From NCBI RefSeq assembly GCF_900111155.1, contig NZ_FOGG01000002.1:94026-158025 (forward strand): a stretch of DNA of 64,000 nt. The letters are read 5' to 3'. The DNA comes from Pedobacter rhizosphaerae. Its GTDB lineage: Bacteria > Bacteroidota > Bacteroidia > Sphingobacteriales > Sphingobacteriaceae. A model generated the notes under the pieces. The model had not been told where the DNA came from and searched no databases. It saw only the letters and a list, made by a program, of their open reading frames with translations. Each line of letters starts with the position of its first letter. The stretch's first letter is position 1. The translations under genes were made by a program, and so were the position numbers. Below are positions 7,483 through 15,754 of this stretch, one piece after another.

Positions 7483-8814
7483 ATGGATTTACAACTTCCT
7501 AAAAGTGAATACCCTAGAGTAGTAATTGTTGGTGGTGGCTTTGGTGGTATTGAATTAGCCAAAAGATTAAAAAACAAGCCTTTCCAGGTGGTTATGCTCG
7601 ATAAACATAATTATCATACTTTCCAACCTCTCCTTTATCAGGTAGCTACCGGAGGTTTAGAGCCTGATTCTATAGCCTTTCCACTGAGAAAGATATTTAA
7701 AGGACAGCAAAATTTTATTTTTAGGGTAACCAAAGTCACAGAAGTGGTTTCAGCAGAGAATTATGTGATAACCGATATTGGTAAAGTTAGTTATGACTAT
7801 CTGGTTATTGCCACAGGATCTACGAGCAATTTCTTTGGCAACACCGAAATAGAAACCAATGCCATGCCCATGAAATCTATTCCTGAGGCACTGGATCTAA
7901 GGAGCTTGATTTTACAGAACTTCGAGAAATCGCTCATTGAAAAAGACCTGAACAAAAAAGCTGCCCTGCTCAATTTCGTAGTTGTTGGTGGCGGACCAAC
8001 AGGTGTAGAAACTGCAGGGGCTATTGCTGAGCTTAAAAAGCATGTAATTCCAAATGATTATTCAGAATTGGATATCAGCAAAGTTAATATTTACCTGATC
8101 GAAAATTCACCCGAACTTTTAGGCGTTATGTCGCCACAGGCACAACAGAAAGCAAAAGATTTCCTAACCAAAATGGGTGTGGAAGTGATGAATACCACAC
8201 GGGTATTGGGGTATGATGGCCACACTTTAACCTTGCAGGATAAGGCACCTATCCTCACCTCTTCCGTAATCTGGAGTGCAGGTGTAAAAGGAGAATTGAT
8301 CCCAGGATTGGATAAAGCAGAAGTAGTGCGAGGCGGAAGGCTAAAAACTGATACTCAAAATCTAATTGCTGGCTATCCAAATATCTATGCTATTGGAGAT
8401 GTAGCTGCAATTATCGACGAAGAAACGCCTAATGGCCATCCTGGTGTAGCTCCGGCAGCTATCCAACAGGGACATCAACTGGCTAAAAATTTAATTAATA
8501 TCAGTCAGAATAGACCTTTAGAAAAATTCAAATACTTTGATAAAGGTTCTATGGCCACCGTAGGAAGAAACAAAGCAGTTGTAGATATTGGCAAAATACG
8601 TTTTCAAGGTGTTTTCGCCTGGTTTACCTGGATGTTTGTACATTTGATGACGCTGGTTGGTTTTAGAAACAAGATTATCGTCTTTGTAAACTGGGTTTGG
8701 AGCTATTTTAGTTATGACCGTGGTACAAGGCTAATTATCAGAACCTTTGCAAAAGACAGGAGTATCGATTATCGTTCTGAAGTAAGCAGTGTAAAAGAAG
8801 TAAAAATACCTTAG
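7483..8814 (+). CDS. ndh: Type II NADH dehydrogenase (NDH-2-like FAD oxidoreductase)
   Basis: A 443-aa single-subunit, non-proton-pumping NADH:quinone oxidoreductase. The first Rossmann motif VVIVGGGFGGIELAKRL (13-29) binds FAD; the second, VVVGGGPTGVETAGAIAEL (about 165-185), binds NADH. NIYAIGDVA near 305 is the conserved FAD ATG/GD motif. KHNYHTFQPLLYQVATGGL is typical of the NDH-2 family. The C-terminal part is rich in Trp/Phe (FAWFTWMFVHLM and following) and should anchor the protein to the inner membrane. A weak promoter-like TAGATTCG lies at 7453-7460. Confidence 0.93.
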   Translation: MDLQLPKSEYPRVVIVGGGFGGIELAKRLKNKPFQVVMLDKHNYHTFQPLLYQVATGGLEPDSIAFPLRKIFKGQQNFIFRVTKVTEVVSAENYVITDIGKVSYDYLVIATGSTSNFFGNTEIETNAMPMKSIPEALDLRSLILQNFEKSLIEKDLNKKAALLNFVVVGGGPTGVETAGAIAELKKHVIPNDYSELDISKVNIYLIENSPELLGVMSPQAQQKAKDFLTKMGVEVMNTTRVLGYDGHTLTLQDKAPILTSSVIWSAGVKGELIPGLDKAEVVRGGRLKTDTQNLIAGYPNIYAIGDVAAIIDEETPNGHPGVAPAAIQQGHQLAKNLINISQNRPLEKFKYFDKGSMATVGRNKAVVDIGKIRFQGVFAWFTWMFVHLMTLVGFRNKIIVFVNWVWSYFSYDRGTRLIIRTFAKDRSIDYRSEVSSVKEVKIP

Positions 8815-8874
8815 TCGTTAGTTGAATTTGGAATAGCTGCATAATGTTCTAAACATCTTTATCATGAAATCAAA

Positions 8875-9735
8875 ATGAGTAAAAATCCTTTCAAATTAGT
8901 AGAATGCCCGCGTGATGCCATGCAGGGATTGCATGATTTTGTGCCAACAGCACTCAAATCTGCGTATCTCAATCTATTACTTCAGGTTGGATTTGACACT
9001 TTAGATTTCGGGAGCTTTGTATCTCCAAAGGCTATCCCTCAAATGGCCGATACCGAAGCAGTTTTAGACAATTTAGATTTGAGTAATACAGACACTAAGC
9101 TATTGGCCATTGTAGCCAATTTAAGGGGGGTAGAAGAAGCGATTAAACATGATCAGATCCACTACCTGGGTTTTCCGTTTTCTATCTCAGAAACCTTTCA
9201 ACAGCGAAATACCAATTCGAGCATTAAAGAATCACTAAACACAGTAGAAGAAATGCTTTCACTATGTGAAAAGAGTGGTAAAACTGCCGTAGTTTATTTA
9301 TCTATGGGTTTTGGTAACCCTTACGGGGATGAGTGGAATTATGAGATTGTAGAACGCTGGGCAGATACCTTAGTGGAGAAAGGTGTAAGAATTCTTTCCC
9401 TGGCGGATACTGTTGGGATATCTACACCAGAAAAGATCAAAACTATTCTCCCCCAGCTCATTTCCCATTTTAGCGAGATAGAAATTGGCGTTCATTTGCA
9501 TTCCACACCCAAGGAGCGATTAGAAAAGATCGAAGCCGCTTATCAGGCCGGTGTAATGCGAATTGATTCTGCCTTAAAAGGCTTTGGAGGCTGTCCAATG
9601 GCAGCCGATGATCTAACCGGGAATATTGCTACCGAAGATGTAATTCAGTTTTTAAATGCTAAGGGAGCTGACTTAAATTTGAATATGAAGAAATGGAATG
9701 AGGCAATGGAGCTATCTACCCAAATATTTAGCTGA
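8875..9735 (+). CDS. Hydroxymethylglutaryl-CoA lyase
   Basis: A 286-aa DRE-TIM metallolyase that splits HMG-CoA into acetyl-CoA and acetoacetate, in leucine degradation. Visible signatures: KLVECPRDAMQG (R13-D14, where the family has GPRDGLQ), FVSPKAIPQMAD (the family SFVSPKWVPQMAD motif), GVHLHSTP (metal-binding HxH), and ALKGFGGCPMA carrying the signature Cys. It is slightly shorter at both ends than the roughly 300-aa norm but keeps the catalytic Arg, His pair and Cys. It follows ndh by 60 nt on the same strand; a functional link is not evident. Confidence 0.92.
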   Translation: MSKNPFKLVECPRDAMQGLHDFVPTALKSAYLNLLLQVGFDTLDFGSFVSPKAIPQMADTEAVLDNLDLSNTDTKLLAIVANLRGVEEAIKHDQIHYLGFPFSISETFQQRNTNSSIKESLNTVEEMLSLCEKSGKTAVVYLSMGFGNPYGDEWNYEIVERWADTLVEKGVRILSLADTVGISTPEKIKTILPQLISHFSEIEIGVHLHSTPKERLEKIEAAYQAGVMRIDSALKGFGGCPMAADDLTGNIATEDVIQFLNAKGADLNLNMKKWNEAMELSTQIFS

Positions 9736-9753
9736 TTGCCCTTTCCTGCAAAA

Positions 9754-10176
9754 TTATACTTTTTTAACCATCTTAAAATGCTCAATACCCGCCTCTTCAA
9801 ACTGATCTCCTTCCGCTACAAAACCAAATTTGGCGTATAAACTCATTGCATCCAGTTGCGAATTAAGATAAATATAATGTGCATCTTCTGGCAAATCAGA
9901 TAAAGCTTCGGCAATTAATGCCCGTCCAACACCTTGTCCTCTAAACTCTTTTAACACAGCAAAGCGTTCTAATTTATATCCCGCATCAGTTTTACGCCAT
10001 CTACACGCACCACATGGCTGTCCGTTGTTGCTCGCTAAAAAATGAACAGATTCATTCTCATGCTCCCACTCCAGCTCTGGCGGGCAATTCTGTTCTTCCA
10101 CAAATACGATTTTACGGATAGCAAAAACCTTATCTAAGTCTTCGGTATGATTAACTTTTTGAACAAGTAAGCTCAT
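9754..10176 (-). CDS. GNAT family N-acetyltransferase
   Basis: A 140-aa single-domain acetyltransferase. The acetyl-CoA binding motif A is ERFAVLKEFRGQGVGRALI, with R/Q-x-x-G-x-G/A, and the C-terminal AKFGFVAEGDQFEEAGIEHFKM is the usual motif B. The N-terminus (VFAIRKIVFVEEQNCPPELEWEH) resembles the ElaA/YjdJ branch. The substrate is unknown. Its ATG overlaps the stop of the upstream membrane-protein gene by one base (TAATG), so the two are translationally coupled. Confidence 0.88.
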   Translation of the reverse strand: MSLLVQKVNHTEDLDKVFAIRKIVFVEEQNCPPELEWEHENESVHFLASNNGQPCGACRWRKTDAGYKLERFAVLKEFRGQGVGRALIAEALSDLPEDAHYIYLNSQLDAMSLYAKFGFVAEGDQFEEAGIEHFKMVKKV

Positions 10177-10655
10177 TATTTATCGGTTTTAAAATGTTTA
10201 TTCTTTTGTAATTTTATTTCATTTAACTGTTTAGCCACATCTATAGAGTGTGAGCAATGAATATCGGCCTCTTTTTTGGCAAGTGAGGCAATCGTAACGT
10301 AAAATTTATGCAGTTGATCCAATTCCTTCTCACTCAGATCTTCAATATCTACCATTCTGTTGCTGGCTCCTTGTTGTGCGGCAATGAGTTCATTTAATTT
10401 TAACTGAATGGCCTTACCATCCTTATTTTGTGCTTTCTGGATCAGGAAGACCATCAAAAAGGTAATAATGGTAGTACCGGTATTAATAACCAACTGCCAG
10501 GTTTCCGAATAGTTAAATATGGGCCCGGTAACTGCCCAAGCAATTACAATAGCCGTAGCAGCTATAAAGGCAACTGAACTTCCTGTAAACTTTGTTGCTG
10601 CATTGGCAAACCGCTCAAAAAAGTTATTTTCACTAGTCTTTTTAGATTTTCTCAT
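10176..10655 (-). CDS. Low-affinity iron permease family membrane protein
   Basis: A 159-aa protein with two membrane helices (about residues 27-47 and 54-75) in FTGSSVAFIAATAIVIAWAV and WQLVINTGTTIITFLMVFLI, followed by IQKAQNKDGKAIQLKLNELI and a cytoplasmic helical tail. This arrangement is characteristic of the PF04120 family named after fungal low-affinity iron permease; many bacterial members have no proven transport role. I start at the ATG at 10655 rather than the GTG one codon upstream. It overlaps the GNAT gene by one base. Confidence 0.85.
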   Translation of the reverse strand: MRKSKKTSENNFFERFANAATKFTGSSVAFIAATAIVIAWAVTGPIFNYSETWQLVINTGTTIITFLMVFLIQKAQNKDGKAIQLKLNELIAAQQGASNRMVDIEDLSEKELDQLHKFYVTIASLAKKEADIHCSHSIDVAKQLNEIKLQKNKHFKTDK

Positions 10656-10687
10656 CACCTATTGTTTTGCTTAAATATAGCCATAAA

Positions 10688-10726
10688 ACAAACAAAAACG
10701 CCATAGGTTTGCTACCCATGGCGTTT
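10688..10726 (-). terminator. Rho-independent terminator of the aldolase gene
   Basis: Arms ACGCCATAGG and CCCATGGCGT (about 10698-10724) pair almost perfectly. On the minus strand the hairpin is followed by a T-rich run. It lies 30 nt beyond the aldolase stop. Confidence 0.8.
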
Positions 10727-10755
10727 TCTTATCATTGTAATGTTAAATAAAAACC

Positions 10756-11835
10756 TTACAGTTTATCATTTACATTAATACAGTTTAAATCTTCGAAAGC
10801 CACTGTTAAACGCTTAACGAAAGCCTCTTCAGCCTTGCGTAACCAAACACGTGGATCATAGTATTTTTTATTTGGCTTATCATCCCCTTCAGGGTTACCA
10901 ATCTGACCTTGTAAATAAGCCTCGTTCTTTTTGTAGTATTCTAAAATACCATCCCAAAAAGCCCATTGCATATCAGTATCAATGTTCATTTTGATTGCAC
11001 CATAAGAAATTGCTTCTCTGATTTCTTCCTGTGAAGAACCAGAACCACCGTGGAATACAAAGTTAATTGGCTTCTCAGCAGTTAAGCTAAACTTCTCTTT
11101 AATGAAATCCTGAGAATTTTTTAAGATCACCGGTTGCAATTTAACATTACCTGGCTTATAAACACCGTGAACATTACCAAAAGCAGCAGCAACTGTAAAA
11201 CGAGGAGAAACTTTACTTAATTCTTCGTAAGCATAAGCTACTTCACTAGGTTGAGTATATAGTTTTGAACTATCAACATCACTGTTGTCTACGCCATCTT
11301 CTTCTCCACCGGTAACACCAAGTTCGATTTCGATAGTCATGTTCATTTTAGCCATACGTGCTAAATATTTAGCAGAAATTTCCATGTTCTCTTCGATAGA
11401 TTCTTCAGATAAATCTAGCATATGTGAAGAAAATAATGGTTTTCCAGTTTCAGCGAAGAATTTTTCACCGTGGTCTAAAAGGCCATCAATCCAAGGCAAT
11501 AACTTTTTAGCAGCGTGGTCTGTATGTAAAACCACAGCAACGCCATAATGCTCTGCCAATAAATGTACATGTTTAGCTGCCGATACAGCACCTAAAATAC
11601 ATGCTTGTAATTTCTCATTATCTAAAGATTTACCCGCATAAAACTGCGCACCACCATTAGATAATTGAATCATAACAGGCGAATTTACTGCCTTTGCAGT
11701 TTCCATTACTGCGTTAACCGTATTGGTTCCGGTTACGTTTACTGCAGGTAATGCAAACTGATGTTTTTTTGCCTGTTCAAATAATTCTTGAACGGCATCT
11801 CCATAAATTACGCCTTTGTAGCCTTTTAAACTCAT
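10756..11835 (-). CDS. fbaA: Class II fructose-bisphosphate aldolase
   Basis: A 359-aa zinc-dependent aldolase that splits or forms fructose 1,6-bisphosphate in glycolysis and gluconeogenesis. The zinc and catalytic segment VVLHTDHAAKKLLPW, the family signature region (TIEIELGVTGGEEDGVDNSD), AAFGNVHGVYKPGNVKL and FVFHGGSGSSQEEI are all present and ordered as in the long FbaA type of E. coli. The gene diverges from accD. The region between them carries three TAGTGTAA half-sites, so both may answer to one regulator. Confidence 0.97.
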   Translation of the reverse strand: MSLKGYKGVIYGDAVQELFEQAKKHQFALPAVNVTGTNTVNAVMETAKAVNSPVMIQLSNGGAQFYAGKSLDNEKLQACILGAVSAAKHVHLLAEHYGVAVVLHTDHAAKKLLPWIDGLLDHGEKFFAETGKPLFSSHMLDLSEESIEENMEISAKYLARMAKMNMTIEIELGVTGGEEDGVDNSDVDSSKLYTQPSEVAYAYEELSKVSPRFTVAAAFGNVHGVYKPGNVKLQPVILKNSQDFIKEKFSLTAEKPINFVFHGGSGSSQEEIREAISYGAIKMNIDTDMQWAFWDGILEYYKKNEAYLQGQIGNPEGDDKPNKKYYDPRVWLRKAEEAFVKRLTVAFEDLNCINVNDKL

Positions 11836-11930
11836 CTCTTGTTAATTTTATTAAGTCCGAAGTTATAAAAAAAAATAACATTTCAAGCTTTTCTGAGCAT
11901 AGAATTATTTGCCTACAAGCAAAACAAGGC

Positions 11931-11982
11931 CTATTTAGTGTAAAAACTACATTATCCATAGTGTAACATTTACACTAAATAG
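11931..11982. promoter_or_regulatory. Cluster of inverted half-sites between fbaA and accD
   Basis: CTATTTAGTGTAAA (11931-11944) is repeated exactly in inverted form as TTTACACTAAATAG (11969-11982). A third half-site, TAGTGTAA (11959-11966), forms a second palindrome with TTACACTA (11970-11977) across a 3-nt spacer. Three copies of one octamer in the control region of two divergent genes look like a regulator binding region. A stem-loop in RNA is possible, but there is no T-run. Confidence 0.6.
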
Positions 11983-12041
11983 AAATACTTGAGTTAAAAT
12001 AATTTTTCGTTTCTTTGCAATCCAATTCTTTAAAAAATTAT

Positions 12042-12887
12042 ATGGCTTGGTTTAAGAGAGAAAAAAAAGGTATCATTACCACAACCGAAGAGAAAAAAGA
12101 AGCACCTGATGGTCTGTGGAATAAATGTCCAAACTGCAAAAAACCCCTACATCAGGCAGAACTGCAAGAGAACAAATATGTTTGTCATTACTGCGACTAT
12201 CACCTAAGGGTAGGTTCTAAAGAATATTTTGAGGTTTTATTTGACAATAACGAATTTAAAGAGCTTTTTGCCAATTTAACTTCTGGCGATCCGTTGAGCT
12301 TTAACGACAACAAACCTTATACAGACAGGATTGTAGAAAGCCAGGCTAAAACAGGCTTGAAAGACGCTATTCGTGCTGCTACAGGAAAAATTGAAGGACA
12401 AGATCTGGTTATCGCCTGTATGGACTTCTCCTTTATCGGTGGTTCTATGGGTTCGGTAGTGGGCGAAAAAATTGCCCGTTCAATCGATTACAGCATCAAA
12501 CACAAAATTCCATTCTTAATGATTTCCAAATCTGGTGGAGCACGTATGATGGAAGCTGCGTTTTCTTTAATGCAAATGGCAAAAACTTCGGCAAAACTGG
12601 CCTTATTGAGCCAGGCTAAAATCCCGTATATCTCATTATTAACCGATCCAACAACAGGTGGGGTTACTGCATCTTATGCAATGCTGGGCGACATCAACAT
12701 CGCCGAGCCAGGCGCATTAATTGGCTTTGCCGGACCGCGCGTGATTAAAGAAACCATTAAAAAAGATTTACCTAAAGGTTTCCAAACTTCAGAATTCGTT
12801 TTGGAGCATGGCTTCCTTGATTTTATCGTTGATAGAAGAGCCATGAAATCGAAACTTGGTGCCTTTATTAAAATGATGAATAACTAG
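12042..12887 (+). CDS. accD: Acetyl-CoA carboxylase carboxyltransferase subunit beta
   Basis: The 281-aa beta subunit of acetyl-CoA carboxylase, which transfers carboxyl from biotin to acetyl-CoA to make malonyl-CoA for fatty acid synthesis. An N-terminal zinc ribbon is formed by KCPNCKK and VCHYCDY. The carboxyltransferase core has [29 protein letters not shown] and [20 protein letters not shown] start at [10 protein letters not shown] (12042); the TTG reading from 12015 starts at the likely promoter. TTG at 11989 and the near-consensus TTTCTTTG at 12010-12017, 18 nt apart, are the probable promoter, just downstream of the half-site cluster. Confidence 0.97.
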   Translation: MAWFKREKKGIITTTEEKKEAPDGLWNKCPNCKKPLHQAELQENKYVCHYCDYHLRVGSKEYFEVLFDNNEFKELFANLTSGDPLSFNDNKPYTDRIVESQAKTGLKDAIRAATGKIEGQDLVIACMDFSFIGGSMGSVVGEKIARSIDYSIKHKIPFLMISKSGGARMMEAAFSLMQMAKTSAKLALLSQAKIPYISLLTDPTTGGVTASYAMLGDINIAEPGALIGFAGPRVIKETIKKDLPKGFQTSEFVLEHGFLDFIVDRRAMKSKLGAFIKMMNN

Positions 12888-13432
12888 TAAGGTTATTGTT
12901 TAATTGTTGAAGTGTTTAATTGTTAAATTGTTTAACTGAAAACTGCTAACTGTTAACTGAAAAGCAGGGCTTGTAATACTTTGGTATGGCAGCCCTGCTT
13001 TTTGCTTTACTCCGTTACTCTCCGTGCTCGCGTCAATCAGGTTTATTGTACGCAGGCCAGTGATGCAATTGTTTAATTGCTAAACTGAAAACTGAAAGTT
13101 GGTGAGGTGGTTAGTTGTTGATTTGGTCAGCTGTCCAACTGGTTAATTGTTGAATTGTTGAATTGCTAAACTGAAAACTGAAAATTGGTGAACTGTCCAA
13201 CTGCTTAATTGCTTAACCGTTTTACTGAAAGCTGCTAACTGAAAGTTGGTGAGGTGGTTAGTTGTTGATTTGGTGAGCTTTTCAACTGTTTAATTGTTTA
13301 ACTGTTGAACTGAAAACTGGTAACTGAGAACTGGTAACTGAGAACTGGTAACTGAGAACTGAAAACTGAAAATCTACCTATTTAATATTCCCCAAAAATT
13401 GAGTATTTTTAATCTAACCAAACTACTAAAAC
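12888..13432. repeat. 545-bp gap of AACTG-type repeats
   Basis: No gene is visible. After the terminator at 12961, the stretch is built from variants of TTTAACTG, GAAAACTG and TTGTTGAATTG. A 37-bp string beginning ACTGAAAGTTGGTGAGG at 13091 recurs exactly at 13238 (offset 147). From 13315 to 13356 there are three perfect 14-bp copies of AACTGGTAACTGAG. The pattern resembles 7140-7390. Confidence 0.75.
12961..13003 (+). terminator. Terminator downstream of accD
   Basis: AAAGCAGGGCT (12961-12971) and AGCCCTGCTTT (12991-13001) are perfect 11-bp arms followed by T-rich sequence, 73 nt after the accD stop. Confidence 0.8.
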
Positions 13433-13897
13433 ATGAAAAAACTCTTTTTAATGACCTGCATACTTTGTTCATTACTCCATGTCAAAGCGCAGGATAAAAA
13501 GCCTAAAGTTGCCTTTGATGAGGCTTTGGCAAAGAAATTGGGAGCAGATAATTACGGGATGAAAATGTATGTCCTGGTGATTTTAAAAACAGGAAGCAAT
13601 ACCACAGAAACAAAAGCCAAAACAGATAGTCTTTTTGCCGGCCACATGGCCAATATGGGAAAGCTGGTAGAAATGAACAAACTCATTGTCGCTGGTCCGA
13701 TGGGAAAAAATGATAAAAGCTACCGTGGAATCTTTATCCTCAACACCAAATCTATCGATGAGGCAAAACAGCTTTTAGAAACAGATCCAGCTGTAAAAAG
13801 TAGAGTGCTTGATGCCGAACTTTACAACTGGTATGGCTCTGCAGCACTACCAGAATACCTCCCCTTTCATGATAAGATACAGAAAAGTAGTTTCTAA
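13433..13897 (+). CDS. Exported YCII-related domain protein
   Basis: A 154-aa protein with a Sec signal peptide (MKKLFLMTCILCSLLHVKAQ, cleavage probably after AQ). The mature part has a ferredoxin-like YCII layout: KMYVLVILKTGSN, then FAGHMANMGKLVEMNKLIVAGPMG, FILNTKSIDEAKQLLETDPAV and a C-terminal AELYNWYGSAAL. YCII-like proteins are small dimeric domains with suspected enzymatic or sensor roles; the substrate here is unknown. The secreted form is common in Bacteroidota. It stands alone between a repeat region and the LOG gene. Confidence 0.78.
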   Translation: MKKLFLMTCILCSLLHVKAQDKKPKVAFDEALAKKLGADNYGMKMYVLVILKTGSNTTETKAKTDSLFAGHMANMGKLVEMNKLIVAGPMGKNDKSYRGIFILNTKSIDEAKQLLETDPAVKSRVLDAELYNWYGSAALPEYLPFHDKIQKSSF

Positions 13898-13929
13898 ATG
13901 ATTTGGGGCTGTTAAAAAATCTCAAAGCT

Positions 13930-13937
13930 TATATTTG
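13930..13937 (+). promoter_or_regulatory. -7 promoter element (TATATTTG) of the LOG gene
   Basis: An exact TAnnTTTG, 22 nt before the ATG at 13960. A TTG at 13903-13905 is 24 nt upstream, slightly far for a -33 element. Confidence 0.6.
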
Positions 13938-13959
13938 CAGCCAATAACTTTTGGGATAT

Positions 13960-14541
13960 ATGAAAAGAATAACTGTTTTCTGTGGATCGAGCTTTGGAAC
14001 CGACCAAATATTTGAAGAGCAAGCCTATTTATTAGGTAAAACTTTAACCAATAAAAAAATTGGATTAGTATATGGCGGTGCTAAAGTAGGTTTAATGGGT
14101 CGTGTTGCTGATGGAGCAATGGATAACGGAGGTGAAGTAATTGGTGTACTGCCCCATTTTTTGGGAAGTAAAGAGATCGCTCACGAAAATTTAACTGAGC
14201 TCATATGGGTAGAGAGTATGCATGAGCGTAAAACCAAAATGAACGACCTTTGTGATGGTGTTATTGCGCTACCAGGCGGTTTCGGAACACTTGAGGAGGT
14301 TTTCGAAATGCTCACCTGGGCTCAGTTGGGTTTGCATCAAAAACCAATCGCCTTTTTAAACATCAATGGCTTTTACAACGAACTTTTCGCCTTACTTAGG
14401 ACGATGGTTACCAAAGGCTTCTTAAAAGAAGTTAATGAAAGTATGGTACTATCGGGTAGCCATATTGACGATTTACTACAAAAAATGGAAAGCTATCAGG
14501 CCCCTGCTGTAGGCAAGTGGATAAAGAAAGAGGAAGTTTAA
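13960..14541 (+). CDS. LOG family protein (TIGR00730; cytokinin-nucleotide phosphoribohydrolase type)
   Basis: A 193-aa Rossmann-like protein of the LOG/YgdH group, whose characterised members cut the N-glycosidic bond of (modified) AMP to release the base and ribose 5-phosphate. The diagnostic motif PGGFGTLEE is present, with MHERKTKM before it and LVYGGAKVGLMG near residue 40. Length is normal. I start at ATG 13960 (MKRITVFCGSSFG) rather than the TTG at 13951. It converges with cydB. A role in nucleotide salvage is more likely than hormone synthesis. Confidence 0.9.
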   Translation: MKRITVFCGSSFGTDQIFEEQAYLLGKTLTNKKIGLVYGGAKVGLMGRVADGAMDNGGEVIGVLPHFLGSKEIAHENLTELIWVESMHERKTKMNDLCDGVIALPGGFGTLEEVFEMLTWAQLGLHQKPIAFLNINGFYNELFALLRTMVTKGFLKEVNESMVLSGSHIDDLLQKMESYQAPAVGKWIKKEEV

Positions 14542-14602
14542 TCATTTGTTATTTCCAATCGGAGTTTATAGATCAATTTATCACTACCGCAGAAAGCTAA
14601 GA

Positions 14603-14740
14603 CACCTCAGCAGGAGTACACAATCTTTGGTGAGGTGCCTCGCGACTCCAAACTCCCAACTAAAAACTCCAAACTTATCATCATGATTCATGGTTAGGCA
14701 CCAGGCGACCCCAAACTCCCAACACATAACTCCAAACTAT
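14603..14740. repeat. Hairpin and repeated CCAAACTCC motif between LOG and cydB
   Basis: CACCTCA (14603-14609) pairs with TGAGGTG (14631-14637), and the flanks extend the pairing with a mismatch. Then a GCGACYCCAAACTCCCAAC string occurs twice, near 14642 and 14707 (about 65 bp apart), followed each time by more AACTCCAAACT. The segment lies between two convergent genes and has no T-run, so it is more a repeat than a clear terminator. Confidence 0.5.
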
Positions 14741-14747
14741 CCACCAC

Positions 14748-15752
14748 TTACTCTTCTTTTTTCTGAAACTTATAAAACAAGTAGCCTAAGAAAGGTAATA
14801 TCAAGATACTACCCAGTAATAAGGCTAAGCCTAAGCTGTAAATGGTCTTCTCTGGGCCTATGGCTTCCACAAGGGAAATGGCATTACCGCTCTTTAAACG
14901 GATAAAATTAGGGAAGTGAGCATAACTGATTGCCAGCAAAATCATCGTAACCTGAAAGCCTGCCAAAAGCCTTAAAACCTTGGTTTTACCTTTAATGAGT
15001 AAATACCAGAGCAAAATCAACGATAAGCTTGCTAAAATGATGGCCGAAAGACCTATGGTATTTTTGAAAACCCAATCGATTAACGGAATACCATCACGCT
15101 GTGCAGCAATGAAAACCATGGCCCCAAAAACAACGGCCGCAACATTCATGAATTCCGCCTTTTTAATGAACCTTCTTTTATCGTGTGCATCATTTGTTTC
15201 TCCAATCAGATAGATTGCGGCCAGGAAACCACACAATGCAACTGTAAACAGTCCAACAGCAATAGAAAACCAGTTTAACCAGCTGTAAACATAGGCTGAT
15301 AAAAAATCAGTAGCCTGAGTATCGATGTGCCCGGATATTACGCTACCTGCAATGATCCCCAAAAACAGTGGTGTTATAAAGCTGGAATACCTGAATATCC
15401 GGTTGTATAACCACTGCATATCATCTTTTATTGCATCATAATGACGAAATACAAAAGCTGTTCCGCGAGCAATAATACCAATAAGCATAATAAGAAGTGG
15501 AATATGCAGATAAACTGACATGGTGGTATAGATGTGCGGGAAGCCTACAAAAAGTATTACTATCGCAATGATCAGCCACATATGATTGGCTTCCCATACC
15601 GGACCAATGGCCTGATACATCGTTTTACGGGTTTTACTTCTATTTTTTGATGAAGTGAACATTTCAATAATTCCGGCACCAAAATCAGCTCCACCAAGCA
15701 AAAAGTAAAGCAAAATACCTAAACATAAATAAGTAATAACAACGTATTGCAT
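14748..15752 (-). CDS. cydB: Cytochrome bd oxidase subunit II
   Basis: A 334-aa integral membrane subunit of the cytochrome bd quinol oxidase, with about eight or nine membrane helices. FLLGGADFGAGI near the N-terminus, the family pattern GPVWEANHMWLI (about 52-63) and the histidine-containing IARGTAFVFRHY are typical of CydB. It starts 2 nt after the cydA stop on the same strand, so cydAB form an operon read from a promoter upstream of cydA. I saw no CydX-like short gene after it. Confidence 0.95.
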   Translation of the reverse strand: MQYVVITYLCLGILLYFLLGGADFGAGIIEMFTSSKNRSKTRKTMYQAIGPVWEANHMWLIIAIVILFVGFPHIYTTMSVYLHIPLLIMLIGIIARGTAFVFRHYDAIKDDMQWLYNRIFRYSSFITPLFLGIIAGSVISGHIDTQATDFLSAYVYSWLNWFSIAVGLFTVALCGFLAAIYLIGETNDAHDKRRFIKKAEFMNVAAVVFGAMVFIAAQRDGIPLIDWVFKNTIGLSAIILASLSLILLWYLLIKGKTKVLRLLAGFQVTMILLAISYAHFPNFIRLKSGNAISLVEAIGPEKTIYSLGLALLLGSILILPFLGYLFYKFQKKEE

Positions 15753-15754
15753 GG

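Noticed and set aside
11751..11966. 71-aa plus-strand frame overlapping the fbaA start
   Set aside because: It covers the aldolase N-terminus and control region in antisense; no family similarity.
12888..13432. Decayed gene or pseudogene
   Set aside because: All frames are broken and the sequence is explained by short AACTG-type repeats.
14690..14905. 71-aa plus-strand frame across the cydB end
   Set aside because: Antisense shadow of cydB plus repeat DNA; no supporting signal.
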